Shown here: one piece after another, positions 1 to 9,016 of the stretch
How the letters are laid out: the number at the start of each line of letters is the position of its first letter
Numbering within the stretch: position 1 is the first letter of the stretch
Source: Betaproteobacteria bacterium TMED156
Lineage (GTDB): Bacteria; Pseudomonadota; Gammaproteobacteria; Burkholderiales; Burkholderiaceae_A
Length of the DNA stretch: 15,863 nt
Assembly (NCBI GenBank): GCA_002171155.1
Contig: NHHF01000009.1
Span: forward strand, 1 to 15,863
Direction of reading: 5' to 3'
Translations under genes and position numbers: made by a program
The notes under the pieces: model-generated
Seen by the model: the letters and a program-made list of their open reading frames with translations, nothing else
Database searches by the model: none
What the model was told of the DNA's origin: nothing

Positions 1-2
1 CC

Positions 3-3000
3 GCACCTTTATATCTTAGCCCTGATGAGTTTAGTTCTTTGAAGGAGTTAGTAGAGTTTCAAAATGCTTCTTTAGTGTTGATGAGATCATCAGATTTTGA
101 TACTGCTTTTGGTGATTTGACAACAAATCAATCCTATTGGGAAGCACAAATAGCATTTTCGAAATTTGCTGTTCCATTGTCAGTTACCCCTCCTTATTCA
201 AAATTTAGTACTCTTGCAAATTTAAACTCCCAACGAGAGGAATCGGGAGTTCAAGCCATATCTATTGTTAGAGTTTCAAAAAGCGGTGATGAATTTACTG
301 AGTTAGATACAAACATTTCAGTTAGACTATCCAACTCAAGTGATTTGGATACAATTGATGTATCCAGTTTAAAAAATTCTGGAGTTGATTTAGTCGACGT
401 GCTGGGTGTTCCCCTGAGTGTTAGCCAAATTCAAAGTTTTCAGAGCAATGATGCTCCAAATTTACAAAATGGGCAGTTATTAATTTCAAACGATAATATT
501 TCAGATGCAGCCACTTTATTTACAACTTCAGCAGATAGAAATATTTTTACCGCTGGTATAGAGTCCTTTAATGTTGCAACCGGCACTAGTGCAACTGCAG
601 ATGTTTGGAAAGTGTTTTCAGATGCTTACGACAGCCTGTCAGGTGATAGCAATTACTTAACCACCAAAATTTTCGATGGCGGAATAATAACTGGTTCTGG
701 TTCTTTGGAGTCAGGGGTAGGTCAAGTACTTGATAGATTAAGTAGCGGTGGGTTGGTTTTATCAGATACGTACTCTCCATCTCTTACTGAGGTTCAAGAA
801 TACATAGATGGTGGTGGAAGTTATACAAAGGGAATAAAAATTAGTCTTCAAGATGGTGAGACGCTGACACCAGCTCAGGCAATATCTCTAGCTCAAGCAA
901 ATGTTTCATTTACTGCCAATACACCACTGGACTTTGCAGGGCAAACCAAGAACGATTTACTTGGTTCTGTTTCTGAATCATCTCATGTTGTTCTTTTTAA
1001 AAAACTCCTAGCACAGGGGTTTTTGATGGAAAATCTCAGTGATGATTTACTTAATCTTGACCAGGTTACAGTTAGTCCATCAGATTTTGAGACTCTAAAA
1101 ACGAGTGGTTTTAATTTTTCTAACTCGAAAATTGAAGTTTCAAACAAAATGGAGTTAATTTCTGTTTCAGTTGATTTGGTGGATGAAACCAATCATGGGA
1201 TAAGTCATGTTATAGTTCCATCGACTTTAAATCCAACTTTTGGCCAAACCAAGCAAATTCTTGGGGCAGGAGTAGCATTTGAAACCCAATCAGGCGGTAC
1301 ATCCGGAGTTATTGTAAAGGTTAATTCTGTTGGCCAGCTTGAGAGCCTTGTTAGTAATATTTCGAGTCTTGATCAAATGGGAGTTTCCTCCCTGGATCTT
1401 GAGGGGCTCAATATACCTTGGGATATAGCAAAGCAGTTTGCTGAAGCTGCATCCTCTGTAAATGTAACATTTACGAATGAGCCAGGGATTTTAATTGGCT
1501 CAGAAGATGATCTTACTGAGGTTGCACCAGTTATTAGCCAGTTGTACACACTTGGAGCACGAACAATTTCATTTGAGGAGGGGATTGAGGTTCAGGCAAA
1601 AGCAGCAAACGATATTATTATTGCATCTGACAGTATAACCTTTGTTAGTGGTTCAATCACAAAAGCTGATGAAATAGCTGATTCTGAATTAAAGACAGTG
1701 CTCTCCTCCTTGAAAAATAAAGGTTTAGGAGTTTCTTCTGATTTCAAACCTTCTGTAAGCATTCCTTTGACTGACAATGCTCAAACAGACAGTGAACAGA
1801 TGGTTTCTATGATTAGGGATGGCTACAGGATTAAGTCCTATGTCAATGCTGATAATGAGTCGCAGACAGAGCATGAATTTTTAAATGTTTTTTTGAGTGT
1901 AAGTGATTATGCTAGATTTTCAGATTCTAGCAATTTTGATGATGATATTTCTGTTCCAAAGTTTAGGGACTCCCACGTCATTGCAAAAAATTCCCAGGAT
2001 TTAATTAAAATTTCGGCGGATTTACAGTCGGATACATCGAGTTTAGAGCAGCTCAATTTAAAATCCATTGCATTAACTGATGGATTATCTCCAAATTTAG
2101 CTCAATTAAATCAATTTATTCAATCTGGAGTTTCTCTTGTAAATGTAGAAAGGTCTGAAATCGGTTATTCATTGTCATCAACTACTGGAATTAGTTTAAG
2201 ACCATCGAGTGATGAGCTCTCAGTTATCGCTGATAATGCTGGAGGCTTTTATGCAGCTGGAATTACCAAGTTGGGTTTGTATGGTAAGGAAATTGAAGTT
2301 GCAGATGCGCAAAGTTTGTTAAGTGCAGGATTTAGTTTTGAAGGGGGTAAAATTAGGGCATCAACAAATTCTTCTGAAAATACTCTTAATTATTTGAAGC
2401 CACTAGCACAAGCTGGATTAGCCTTGCCTGATGAAATTTCTTTAATGAATTCAGTAGTTTCTTATGATTTTGCGATGAATAGCTTTAAGGGTTCACTTGC
2501 AGGTGCAAGCATTGATCTTTCAGATAAACAAGGTTCGGATTCTATTAACTTAAACCAAGTAATGAGACTTGTTAATCGAGATCTGGGTCAAGATTTAAAC
2601 GATAACCCAAGTGCTTTTTTGTCTTCAGATCCTGCACTCACTGCATCAATCTTGGTTTCTCAGACAGATCAAATTAGCTCAAATATAGCTGAGAAAGTTG
2701 CTGATTTGGGTTTCAACAAGGTGGTAGGTTCAATTAATGCCTCCACGGTAGTTAATCTTTTCCCTGTTGAAAACCTCGATATTTCGGAGTTGGGAATCAA
2801 AGGTGATATTACAGTTAATGAGGCTATAAACATCGTCGATGCAGGTAAGAAAGAAATGCTCGAAGAGGTAAAAATTAAAGATAATTCTGAGATTGATCTG
2901 GCTGGAGCCAAAAAAATTGTGACTATCGATCCTCTAGCAATGGATTTTAATGAAGTTACTTTGTCTGAGGGTATTATTAGTGTTCAGGATTTTTTTGATA

Positions 3001-6000
3001 TACATTCAAATATCTCTCTTCCCTCTGATATTACTATTTCGGGCAACCTTAATTCTATTGATCAGGCAAATTCATTAATTTCACTAACTAGTGATATATC
3101 CAATAAGAGCTTTGTAAACCTATTGCTTAAGGATGATGAGCAATTAATTGAATCTGATGCTGATTCAATAACTAATCTTCTAAACAACGGCGTATCGGTT
3201 TATGATGGATTTTCACCAACAGTATTCATTACTGAAAACGAACTAACTCCTCAAAATGCTCTTGCTTTATCTCGAGGGTTTGTAGACTTATCAAATAAAA
3301 GCATTTTACATGGAGAATCAGCCCAACTTGATCAAATTACTCAGCTTGCAGTTGTTGACGGACTATCAATTCAGGGGGTGAAAGTTGACAGAGGAGAGGA
3401 GCTGCAAATTGCTTCTAAATTTGACATACTCTCACTTGCAAGACAAGGGGTGTTATTTGATGCAGATGATGGTTTGCCTTTATATGAACTTTTGGAAGAC
3501 GAGTTTAATCCTACTGAGGCAATAGAATTAAGTACTCTTGGAGGCGATTTAACAAATAAATCAGTAACTTTTGACGGATATGTTCCCCCGATAATTGCTG
3601 AAGGCCTATCATCGATAAATGGGGTTGATTTGTCCAATGTTTTTATTAAAGAGGATGGTTTGTCAGAATCTCAAATCCTTGATCTGGAACTTAAGGGAGG
3701 CAAAGTTAACCGTTTGCCAGAGATAGTCCAAGAATCATCTAATTTCAATAGCACAGTTTCAGAGATTTCTGATTTGGATCCCAGAGGCCAAGACATTAAG
3801 TTGAGTACAAGTGGTACAGTAACTATCAATGACGACAAATTCAGTGAATATCAAACTAACATTTCTACAGCAGTAAATGATTCAGGTAATTTTGAAGTAA
3901 CTGTTAATCAAAATACTGATACTGGTATCCATGAACTGAATTGGAACTATGAAATATTTGCTGAAGAGATAGAGTATCTTGCTCATGGTGAGGCCACCTC
4001 ATTTGATTATAGTGTGTCCATTTCTGAAAGTTTTTTTGAGTTTGACACCCAAAATATTGCTGAGTTTGATGGAAATATCACTATTCAGGGCTCCGATGAT
4101 CAACCAGTAATTTCTTTTGATGATGATTCAGACATTTCTCAATTGGTGAGAGAAGGTGGGGATTTTATTTCAAATCCGGTTGAGGGAACTTTGAATATTG
4201 AGGAAAGAGACCTTAGTGATATGGTTTCATTTAAATTGAAGGATTTAAAGCCAAGTATTTCTGGATCACCTCAAGAGGATTCGAGTGAATCTTTGGAAAT
4301 AAGTTATGTCACTCAGTCAGAAGATAACTTGTTAAGAGATATTGAAGTACCAATCAAGTTTTCCGTAACTGAACTTAATACTAGTAGCGTCATTTGGGAA
4401 TTAAGTCCTAATAGTCTTGAATTTGTTGAATACGGTGTTCAAGGACAGGGTTATTACAGTGAAACCATTATTGAAAACATTGGAATTGGACAAACATTTG
4501 AACAAAATAATTATGGGCACTCTGGAAATGGCTTTTATTCTGACTCAGAAATTAACGATGTGGGTTCAGGAGTATTTTTAGGAAATCAGGCTCATTTTCT
4601 TCAACATGGAACTGATGGTCAGGGTTATTATTCAACTTATTTCGAGGACTATGGATTATCAGGATATACGCAAAATCCTTTTGGATTGTTATCAGGAGCT
4701 CAATTTAAATCTGACGGTGTAGATGGAGCAGGTTTTTACGAAGACTGGGGCAGTTATGGTTCGGGTGAATTTGCCCCAGAAGCATCTGAAGTTAATTTTG
4801 GTGAAAATGGTGCTGGTTACTACAGTCAAGTTGTCTCGCAGGATGTTGGTGCAGGGGAATTTATAGTATCTGCTGAATACTTTAATTATGGTGTCAATGG
4901 TTCCGGTTACTATACTAATTCAACCACAGAGAACATAGGTATAGGAGATATTGTTCATGGCAATTCAGATATAGGGTCAGTCAAAGAGTATATCAGTCCT
5001 GAGTTCTCCTCTGGTCAGTACGAATTGGACTGGGAAGTTATGGACAATGATAGTATTTACGAACAGTTAAACTCAGGTGAGGTGTTAGTTTCTGATTGGG
5101 TTTTTGAGGTGACTGACAATAGTCCTAATTTAGAACAAGATGAGCAAAACCAACCTGTTAGCCAGGAAATAGGCATTAATTTTCAGGCCAACAGCCTTCC
5201 GGAATTACATGATCCATTAACAGGTCTAACTCCGAGCCTTGAGATTCAAAATTTAGAGGATCATGAATTGATTCTAACTCCTGATGATTTTGGGTATCAA
5301 TTTTATTTTGATGCTGACCAGGACTCGTTCGCAGCATTAGAAATCAGTCAATTTAGTGACGATATAACCTTGTTTCTACAACCACAGGGTTCAACTTACA
5401 TGGATGACGCGCATTACGTTTTAGCTGGTGATACGATTGATATACTCAATCTTGATGAATCTGCAGTATTTTCAAGAAATGAACAAGTAATAGACTTGTT
5501 TTTATCTCCAGATGAAAATATTAATGGGTCAAGATTCGTGAATTTTAATGTTGGAGATGGCATTGCTTTTTCAGAATCAAGCTATGACCTTGATGTTTTT
5601 GTTTACCCGGTAGTTGATAATCCTGTAGTTACTACTAGTACTTCACCAATAACTGACGAATCCGAAATCAGTAGTAATATTAAGTTTGTATCTGATCCTT
5701 CTACAGTTTACTTTAACGTTGAAGCTGTTGGCCAAAATTCTGAATTAACTAATGCTAGTTTAGAAATTATGCAAGGTGAAGTTATTCTTGACCGTAAGGA
5801 GTTTGATGATGGATTTGATTCAAATTACGAATATGATCTTGTATCTTTGATTGATAAACACGATATTGTTACCTCTTCAAGCTTGGAAAATGATGAATCT
5901 GAATATCGAGTAACATTACCTGTTACTGCTAGTATCTCAATTGAGGTCAGAGACCAAGTAGACGGTGTAACGGCTGAGGAAACTTTTGTTCACAAAGAAA

Positions 6001-6767
6001 AAATTACAATTATTCCAGACAGCATAAAATTTAAGCAGGAAAAGCAGTATGAAGAAGTATTATTTGGATCTTCAGAATTGGAAAATGGGCCTATTTCTAA
6101 TTTTTCTAATTATGCAAGCTCTGAGGATATTACATTTATAGATCCAACTTTCGAAAAAGTTGCTTCCACTGATAAAGAACTTAATGGTCAACAAATAGCC
6201 TTTGATGCTGAATCCATACTTGGTACGGATGGTGATGATTTTATTTTTGCTAATACGTCTGCAGAAATAGATCACGGAACACTTATTCATGGAGGTTTAG
6301 GCTTTGATGATTTAACAGGCAGTAATTACGACGATATTATTTATATAGATCATGGTGGTAATCAAGAGGCGGATGTTGTTGCCGGTGGTGAAGGAAGTGA
6401 CGTTTTTGTTATTTCTGATGAAAAATTTAGTGGGAGTTTTGATTCGACAAATGATCCGGCAAAAATTGACTTAGATCAACGTCTCAGCGTTTTTTTGGAT
6501 GATGAAAATATTAGTCATCAACAAGTTGCTATTGCTGGTGTGATTGATGATTTTAGTATTCAAGATAATGATAATATAGTGTTGGAGGGTTTTTCAGATA
6601 CAACTGAACATTCAGTAACTGTCATGGAGGATATGGCAGTTGTATTAATTCAAGAAGAGGAAGCAAGTGTCGAAAAGTTCTATACGGCTGCTATTTTAAT
6701 GCCAGAGTATGGTCCCTTTGATTCCTCTGATATGGATTTACTTAATGAGTCTATTCACAAGATGTAG
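3..6767 (+). CDS. Giant RTX/LapA-like type I secreted repeat protein (5'-truncated)
   Basis: A 2254-residue C-terminal part of a very large, acidic, cysteine-poor, Ser/Asp/Asn-rich protein. The frame is open to the left edge and the first residues already form a repeat unit, so the true start lies outside the window; the TTG at 39 is not a credible start. Layout by nucleotide: divergent long repeats with a core like LSPxxxxxLxxxGxxF (about 9-3700); a VCBS-like domain ending GSDDQPVI (about 3787-4113); a second VCBS-like domain apparently split (about 4185-4425 and 5000-5200) around six YG..G.GYY repeats (4431-4980); a cadherin-like domain starting at LEDHELILTPDDF and ending VDNPVV (about 5250-5630); RTX-like motifs GTDGDDFIF, GGLGFDDL and GGEGSDVFV (6213-6420); and a tail with IDDFSIQDNDNIVLEGF, as in type I secretion signals. 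The three genes downstream encode a matching exporter. Likely a surface or released adhesin; ligand unknown. The architecture is seen, the adhesion role inferred. Confidence 0.88.
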   Translation, partial: APLYLSPDEFSSLKELVEFQNASLVLMRSSDFDTAFGDLTTNQSYWEAQIAFSKFAVPLSVTPPYSKFSTLANLNSQREESGVQAISIVRVSKSGDEFTELDTNISVRLSNSSDLDTIDVSSLKNSGVDLVDVLGVPLSVSQIQSFQSNDAPNLQNGQLLISNDNISDAATLFTTSADRNIFTAGIESFNVATGTSATADVWKVFSDAYDSLSGDSNYLTTKIFDGGIITGSGSLESGVGQVLDRLSSGGLVLSDTYSPSLTEVQEYIDGGGSYTKGIKISLQDGETLTPAQAISLAQANVSFTANTPLDFAGQTKNDLLGSVSESSHVVLFKKLLAQGFLMENLSDDLLNLDQVTVSPSDFETLKTSGFNFSNSKIEVSNKMELISVSVDLVDETNHGISHVIVPSTLNPTFGQTKQILGAGVAFETQSGGTSGVIVKVNSVGQLESLVSNISSLDQMGVSSLDLEGLNIPWDIAKQFAEAASSVNVTFTNEPGILIGSEDDLTEVAPVISQLYTLGARTISFEEGIEVQAKAANDIIIASDSITFVSGSITKADEIADSELKTVLSSLKNKGLGVSSDFKPSVSIPLTDNAQTDSEQMVSMIRDGYRIKSYVNADNESQTEHEFLNVFLSVSDYARFSDSSNFDDDISVPKFRDSHVIAKNSQDLIKISADLQSDTSSLEQLNLKSIALTDGLSPNLAQLNQFIQSGVSLVNVERSEIGYSLSSTTGISLRPSSDELSVIADNAGGFYAAGITKLGLYGKEIEVADAQSLLSAGFSFEGGKIRASTNSSENTLNYLKPLAQAGLALPDEISLMNSVVSYDFAMNSFKGSLAGASIDLSDKQGSDSINLNQVMRLVNRDLGQDLNDNPSAFLSSDPALTASILVSQTDQISSNIAEKVADLGFNKVVGSINASTVVNLFPVENLDISELGIKGDITVNEAINIVDAGKKEMLEEVKIKDNSEIDLAGAKKIVTIDPLAMDFNEVTLSEGIISVQDFFDIHSNISLPSDITISGNLNSIDQANSLISLTSDISNKSFVNLLLKDDEQLIESDADSITNLLNNGVSVYDGFSPTVFITENELTPQNALALSRGFVDLSNKSILHGESAQLDQITQLAVVDGLSIQGVKVDRGEELQIASKFDILSLARQGVLFDADDGLPLYELLEDEFNPTEAIELSTLGGDLTNKSVTFDGYVPPIIAEGLSSINGVDLSNVFIKEDGLSESQILDLELKGGKVNRLPEIVQESSNFNSTVSEISDLDPRGQDIKLSTSGTVTINDDKFSEYQTNISTAVNDSGNFEVTVNQNTDTGIHELNWNYEIFAEEIEYLAHGEATSFDYSVSISESFFEFDTQNIAEFDGNITIQGSDDQPVISFDDDSDISQLVREGGDFISNPVEGTLNIEERDLSDMVSFKLKDLKPSISGSPQEDSSESLEISYVTQSEDNLLRDIEVPIKFSVTELNTSSVIWELSPNSLEFVEYGVQGQGYYSETIIENIGIGQTFEQNNYGHSGNGFYSDSEINDVGSGVFLGNQAHFLQHGTDGQGYYSTYFEDYGLSGYTQNPFGLLSGAQFKSDGVDGAGFYEDWGSYGSGEFAPEASEVNFGENGAGYYSQVVSQDVGAGEFIVSAEYFNYGVNGSGYYTNSTTENIGIGDIVHGNSDIGSVKEYISPEFSSGQYELDWEVMDNDSIYEQLNSGEVLVSDWVFEVTDNSPNLEQDEQNQPVSQEIGINFQANSLPELHDPLTGLTPSLEIQNLEDHELILTPDDFGYQFYFDADQDSFAALEISQFSDDITLFLQPQGSTYMDDAHYVLAGDTIDILNLDESAVFSRNEQVIDLFLSPDENINGSRFVNFNVGDGIAFSESSYDLDVFVYPVVDNPVVTTSTSPITDESEISSNIKFVSDPSTVYFNVEAVGQNSELTNASLEIMQGEVILDRKEFDDGFDSNYEYDLVSLIDKHDIVTSSSLENDESEYRVTLPVTASISIEVRDQVDGVTAEETFVHKEKITIIPDSIKFKQEKQYEEVLFGSSELENGPISNFSNYASSEDITFIDPTFEKVASTDKELNGQQIAFDAESILGTDGDDFIFANTSAEIDHGTLIHGGLGFDDLTGSNYDDIIYIDHGGNQEADVVAGGEGSDVFVISDEKFSGSFDSTNDPAKIDLDQRLSVFLDDENISHQQVAIAGVIDDFSIQDNDNIVLEGFSDTTEHSVTVMEDMAVVLIQEEEASVEKFYTAAILMPEYGPFDSSDMDLLNESIHKM
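9..3700 (+). repeat. Divergent repeat array in N-terminal part of the giant protein
   Basis: At protein level about eleven to thirteen degenerate units share a core of hydrophobic-[ST]-P-x3-[AFI]-x2-L-x3-G-[VF]-x-[FL], followed by a short beta-like stretch. Copies I could place start near 9, 411, 777, 864, 1071, 1407, 2085, 2289, 2811, 2973, 3243, 3504 and 3657. Examples are LTPAQAISLAQANVSF, VSPSDFETLKTSGFNF, VADAQSLLSAGFSF and LTPQNALALSRGFVDL. Some copies are closer or further apart than a single period allows, so the unit is either variable or many copies have decayed beyond recognition by eye. Nucleotide identity is low, which argues against recent duplication. I do not recognise the family. 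Confidence 0.55.
4431..4980 (+). repeat. Six tandem YGxxGxGYY repeats of about 30 residues
   Basis: Six units begin at 4431, 4512, 4605, 4713, 4797 and 4887. Each opens with (Y/H/D/F)G-x-x-G-x-G-(Y/F)-Y, and most continue with a polar stretch and a second (N/D)-x-G-x-G element. Openings are YGVQGQGYY, YGHSGNGFY, HGTDGQGYY, DGVDGAGFY, FGENGAGYY and YGVNGSGYY. Spacing is 27, 31, 36, 28 and 30 residues. The array differs in composition (Gly/Tyr rich) from the flanking Ser/Asp-rich sequence. Flanking segments resemble the beginning (GTLNIEERDLSD) and end (SSGQYELDW, LNSGEVLVSDWVFEVTD) of one VCBS-like domain, so the array looks inserted into a loop of that domain. Family not recognised. Confidence 0.8.
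6213..6420 (+). repeat. RTX-like Ca2+-binding nonapeptide region
   Basis: Short, imperfect matches to the RTX consensus GGxGxDxUx are GTDGDDFIF (from 6222), GGLGFDDLTGSNYDDIIYI and GGEGSDVFVI (from 6384). In this family such motifs bind Ca2+ after export, folding the protein outside the cell, and sit just before the uncleaved C-terminal secretion signal. Only a few repeats are present, far fewer than in haemolysins and more like large adhesins. Confidence 0.8.
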
Positions 6768-9015
6768 TTTCTTTCTTTTCTTTTGTTTTTTTTCCATCTT
6801 AATGGTCCAAGCTGGAGATATTAATTTATTTGATGACAATTCAGATAAGGAAATTGCCAGAAATATTAATATTGCTAAAGTATCAAAAGGCGATATAGAA
6901 TCTTATTACACGGTTAGTAGAGGTGACACCTTAAGTGATATTGCGTTAAGGGTAATGAAGAAGGCCGGACTCAAAATTAGTAGCACAGAGATTATGAAGA
7001 CTGCTTATAAAATTGCAAATTTCAATAGAGTTGTTAATCCTAATCTGATATTTATTGGTCAAAAAATTGATTTGTCGATAATAGAAAAAATTCAAAATAC
7101 AAATGCCATGCAAAATGAGATGGCTGTATTCAAATCAGATACGAAAAAAATTCAAAAAAGTAGTAATAATGTAAAATTAAATAAAAATAATTCTAAGTCT
7201 TTATTAGTTGTTGAGAGCTCAAATAACAAGAGATTTGATAATATTCACCTAGAATCTGAATCCTCAACAGATATAGAGGAGGTTGTCGGAACAAAAGAAA
7301 TCCGTATTTTAAAAGAAACAACAGCTATACTCAGAGCTGACAAAAATAATGATCGATTTATGACTCTTAATCAAATTAAGCGTGAAGATGGTGTTGTTGA
7401 AAATATTTCAAAAAACCTTCAAATAAAAGAAAATACATTAAGTAATACCGATAATTTATTGATAAATAAAAATAAAAGAGTAAATACTTATTCAAAAAAT
7501 AAAGAGGTCGAAATAAACAATATTGTTCAAAGCTCTGAAGAACAGTCAATTAATGACAAGTCAGGAAATATGATTGAGAATATTGAAACAATCCCGAACT
7601 TGCGAAATTCATCTCGTGAAAAATTGAAAATTGTTCAAAAAAAGAAATTAGTTACACCAAATAATAAGGATAAAAACAATAATATTAATGAACCTGATAT
7701 TTTCATTAATAAGCACTCATCTCTCTCAAATACTGCCAAGGTTGTTGAAACAAAAAAAGAACTGGAAATTCTTGTAGAGGATCTTATAAATAAAGCCGAC
7801 AAACCGGGTCAATTGCCAAAATTTAAAAAATTTAAGCAAATTATTTCTTTACCGTTTGGTTCAACACCATTGTTTCTGCAGACTTTAGAAAGTCAAAAAA
7901 TAGCCCAAGAAAAGAAAAATGTCGCTTTCTCAAAATTTTTACCTCAAGTAACTTCCTCAGTAGGAGGTGGCATTAAAAGTGGAGGATCTAATAATGATAG
8001 TTCGTCACAAAGTAAAAATTTTACAATTTCTCAGTTGGTATATGATTTTGGTGTAACTAGTCGCCAATATAAAGTAACAGAAAAGGAAGAACTATCTAGC
8101 AAATATAAAATAGACCAACAACGAACGGATTTACTTTTTGATATTATTACAGCATTTTATGAAGTATATCGTGCGGAAACTCTTTTGAAGTTATCTCAAG
8201 AGTTTGTTGAAACTCGAAAAGAATTTCTTGAATCAGTAAAAGTTCGCCAATCACTCGGTGGAAGTAGTAATGCTGATGTAATTAGGGCGGAGACTAAATT
8301 ATCCGAAGCATTAGACAAAATTCCAACAGAGGTGAAAAATTTAAAAAATAGCAAAGCGATTTTTCTTGAATACTTTGATATGAACACTTCAATTAAAACA
8401 GAATTACATCAAGTTCCAAGTATTGAAGATGTAACTTTTGAGTTAAACAATGAAAATATAGATAAAAATTTTAAAATTGCAGAAATTTCTAATCAAATTA
8501 AGGCAGCACAATTAAACTATGAGGCTCAAAGGAGGAGCCGTTTCGGAAAGTTTGGCCTTCAGGCTGGATATCAAAATACTGATACAAATCTAAATACACC
8601 TCAGGAGCAATCAAGTATTTTGCTAACTTATCAGATTGATGTATTCAGTGGATTTGAAAGTAGGGCCAAAATTTCTCAAGCAAACCTTAAAGTAAATGCC
8701 CTACGTTTTGAAATGGAAAGAATGAGAAAAGAAATAATAAGAGAGTTAAGCCAATCGGAAAACTCGTATGAAGCTCAGTCAGCATTGGTTTTGTCTCGTG
8801 TGGCATTAGTCAAAGGTGCTGAATTATCAAATCAAGTGAACCGGGAACTTTTCGAGTTAAATAAAACATCTATTAATGATTTATTTCGCTCTCAAGAAGA
8901 ATTTCTTAGTGCTGCTAAAAATCTAGTTGATGCAACTGTGGAAAAGAATTTGAGTTTTTATCGGTTAGCAGCCAATTTTGGAACATTACTTAACTTGTTT
9001 GAACTCAGGACCTAA
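6745..9015 (+). CDS. LysM-domain TolC-family outer-membrane channel of type I secretion
   Basis: 756 residues from the ATG at 6745, chosen because it gives a clean signal peptide (MSLFTRC, then a Phe-rich core ending VQA before GDINLF). An in-frame ATG at 6709 would add 12 residues. It overlaps the substrate gene by 23 bases, and no strong ribosome binding site is visible, so translational coupling is likely. A LysM domain lies at residues about 53-110 (YTVSRGDTLSDIA to FIGQKIDL) and should bind peptidoglycan. Then comes an Asn/Lys-rich low-complexity linker of about 250 residues, followed by a TolC-type efflux domain at about 375-756. The latter shows QLVYDFGVTSRQ, the helical FYEVYRAETLLKLSQEFV and ADVIRAETKLSEA segments, YQIDVFSGFESRAKISQAN and the C-terminal FYRLAANFGTLLNLF. 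It should be the outer-membrane exit duct for the giant protein. The LysM fusion and long linker make it much longer than a typical TolC (about 450 residues). Confidence 0.88.
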   Translation: MSLFTRCSFFLFFCFFSILMVQAGDINLFDDNSDKEIARNINIAKVSKGDIESYYTVSRGDTLSDIALRVMKKAGLKISSTEIMKTAYKIANFNRVVNPNLIFIGQKIDLSIIEKIQNTNAMQNEMAVFKSDTKKIQKSSNNVKLNKNNSKSLLVVESSNNKRFDNIHLESESSTDIEEVVGTKEIRILKETTAILRADKNNDRFMTLNQIKREDGVVENISKNLQIKENTLSNTDNLLINKNKRVNTYSKNKEVEINNIVQSSEEQSINDKSGNMIENIETIPNLRNSSREKLKIVQKKKLVTPNNKDKNNNINEPDIFINKHSSLSNTAKVVETKKELEILVEDLINKADKPGQLPKFKKFKQIISLPFGSTPLFLQTLESQKIAQEKKNVAFSKFLPQVTSSVGGGIKSGGSNNDSSSQSKNFTISQLVYDFGVTSRQYKVTEKEELSSKYKIDQQRTDLLFDIITAFYEVYRAETLLKLSQEFVETRKEFLESVKVRQSLGGSSNADVIRAETKLSEALDKIPTEVKNLKNSKAIFLEYFDMNTSIKTELHQVPSIEDVTFELNNENIDKNFKIAEISNQIKAAQLNYEAQRRSRFGKFGLQAGYQNTDTNLNTPQEQSSILLTYQIDVFSGFESRAKISQANLKVNALRFEMERMRKEIIRELSQSENSYEAQSALVLSRVALVKGAELSNQVNRELFELNKTSINDLFRSQEEFLSAAKNLVDATVEKNLSFYRLAANFGTLLNLFELRT
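9007..9010 (+). promoter_or_regulatory. Ribosome binding site AGGA deciding the ABC exporter start
   Basis: AGGA lies 6 bases before the TTG at 9017 and within the last codons of the TolC gene. This spacing supports TTG 9017 as the start rather than the earlier in-frame TTG codons at 8978 and 8999, which lack such a motif. Confidence 0.6.
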
Positions 9016-9016
9016 G

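Noticed and set aside
6709..6744. Earlier ATG at 6709 as start of the LysM-TolC gene
   Set aside because: It adds a neutral, Pro/Ile-rich dozen residues before the signal peptide and lengthens the overlap with the substrate gene; ATG 6745 gives a more typical signal peptide. Cannot be fully excluded.
8978..9016. TTG at 8978 as start of the ABC exporter
   Set aside because: No ribosome binding site precedes it, whereas AGGA sits 6 bases before TTG 9017.
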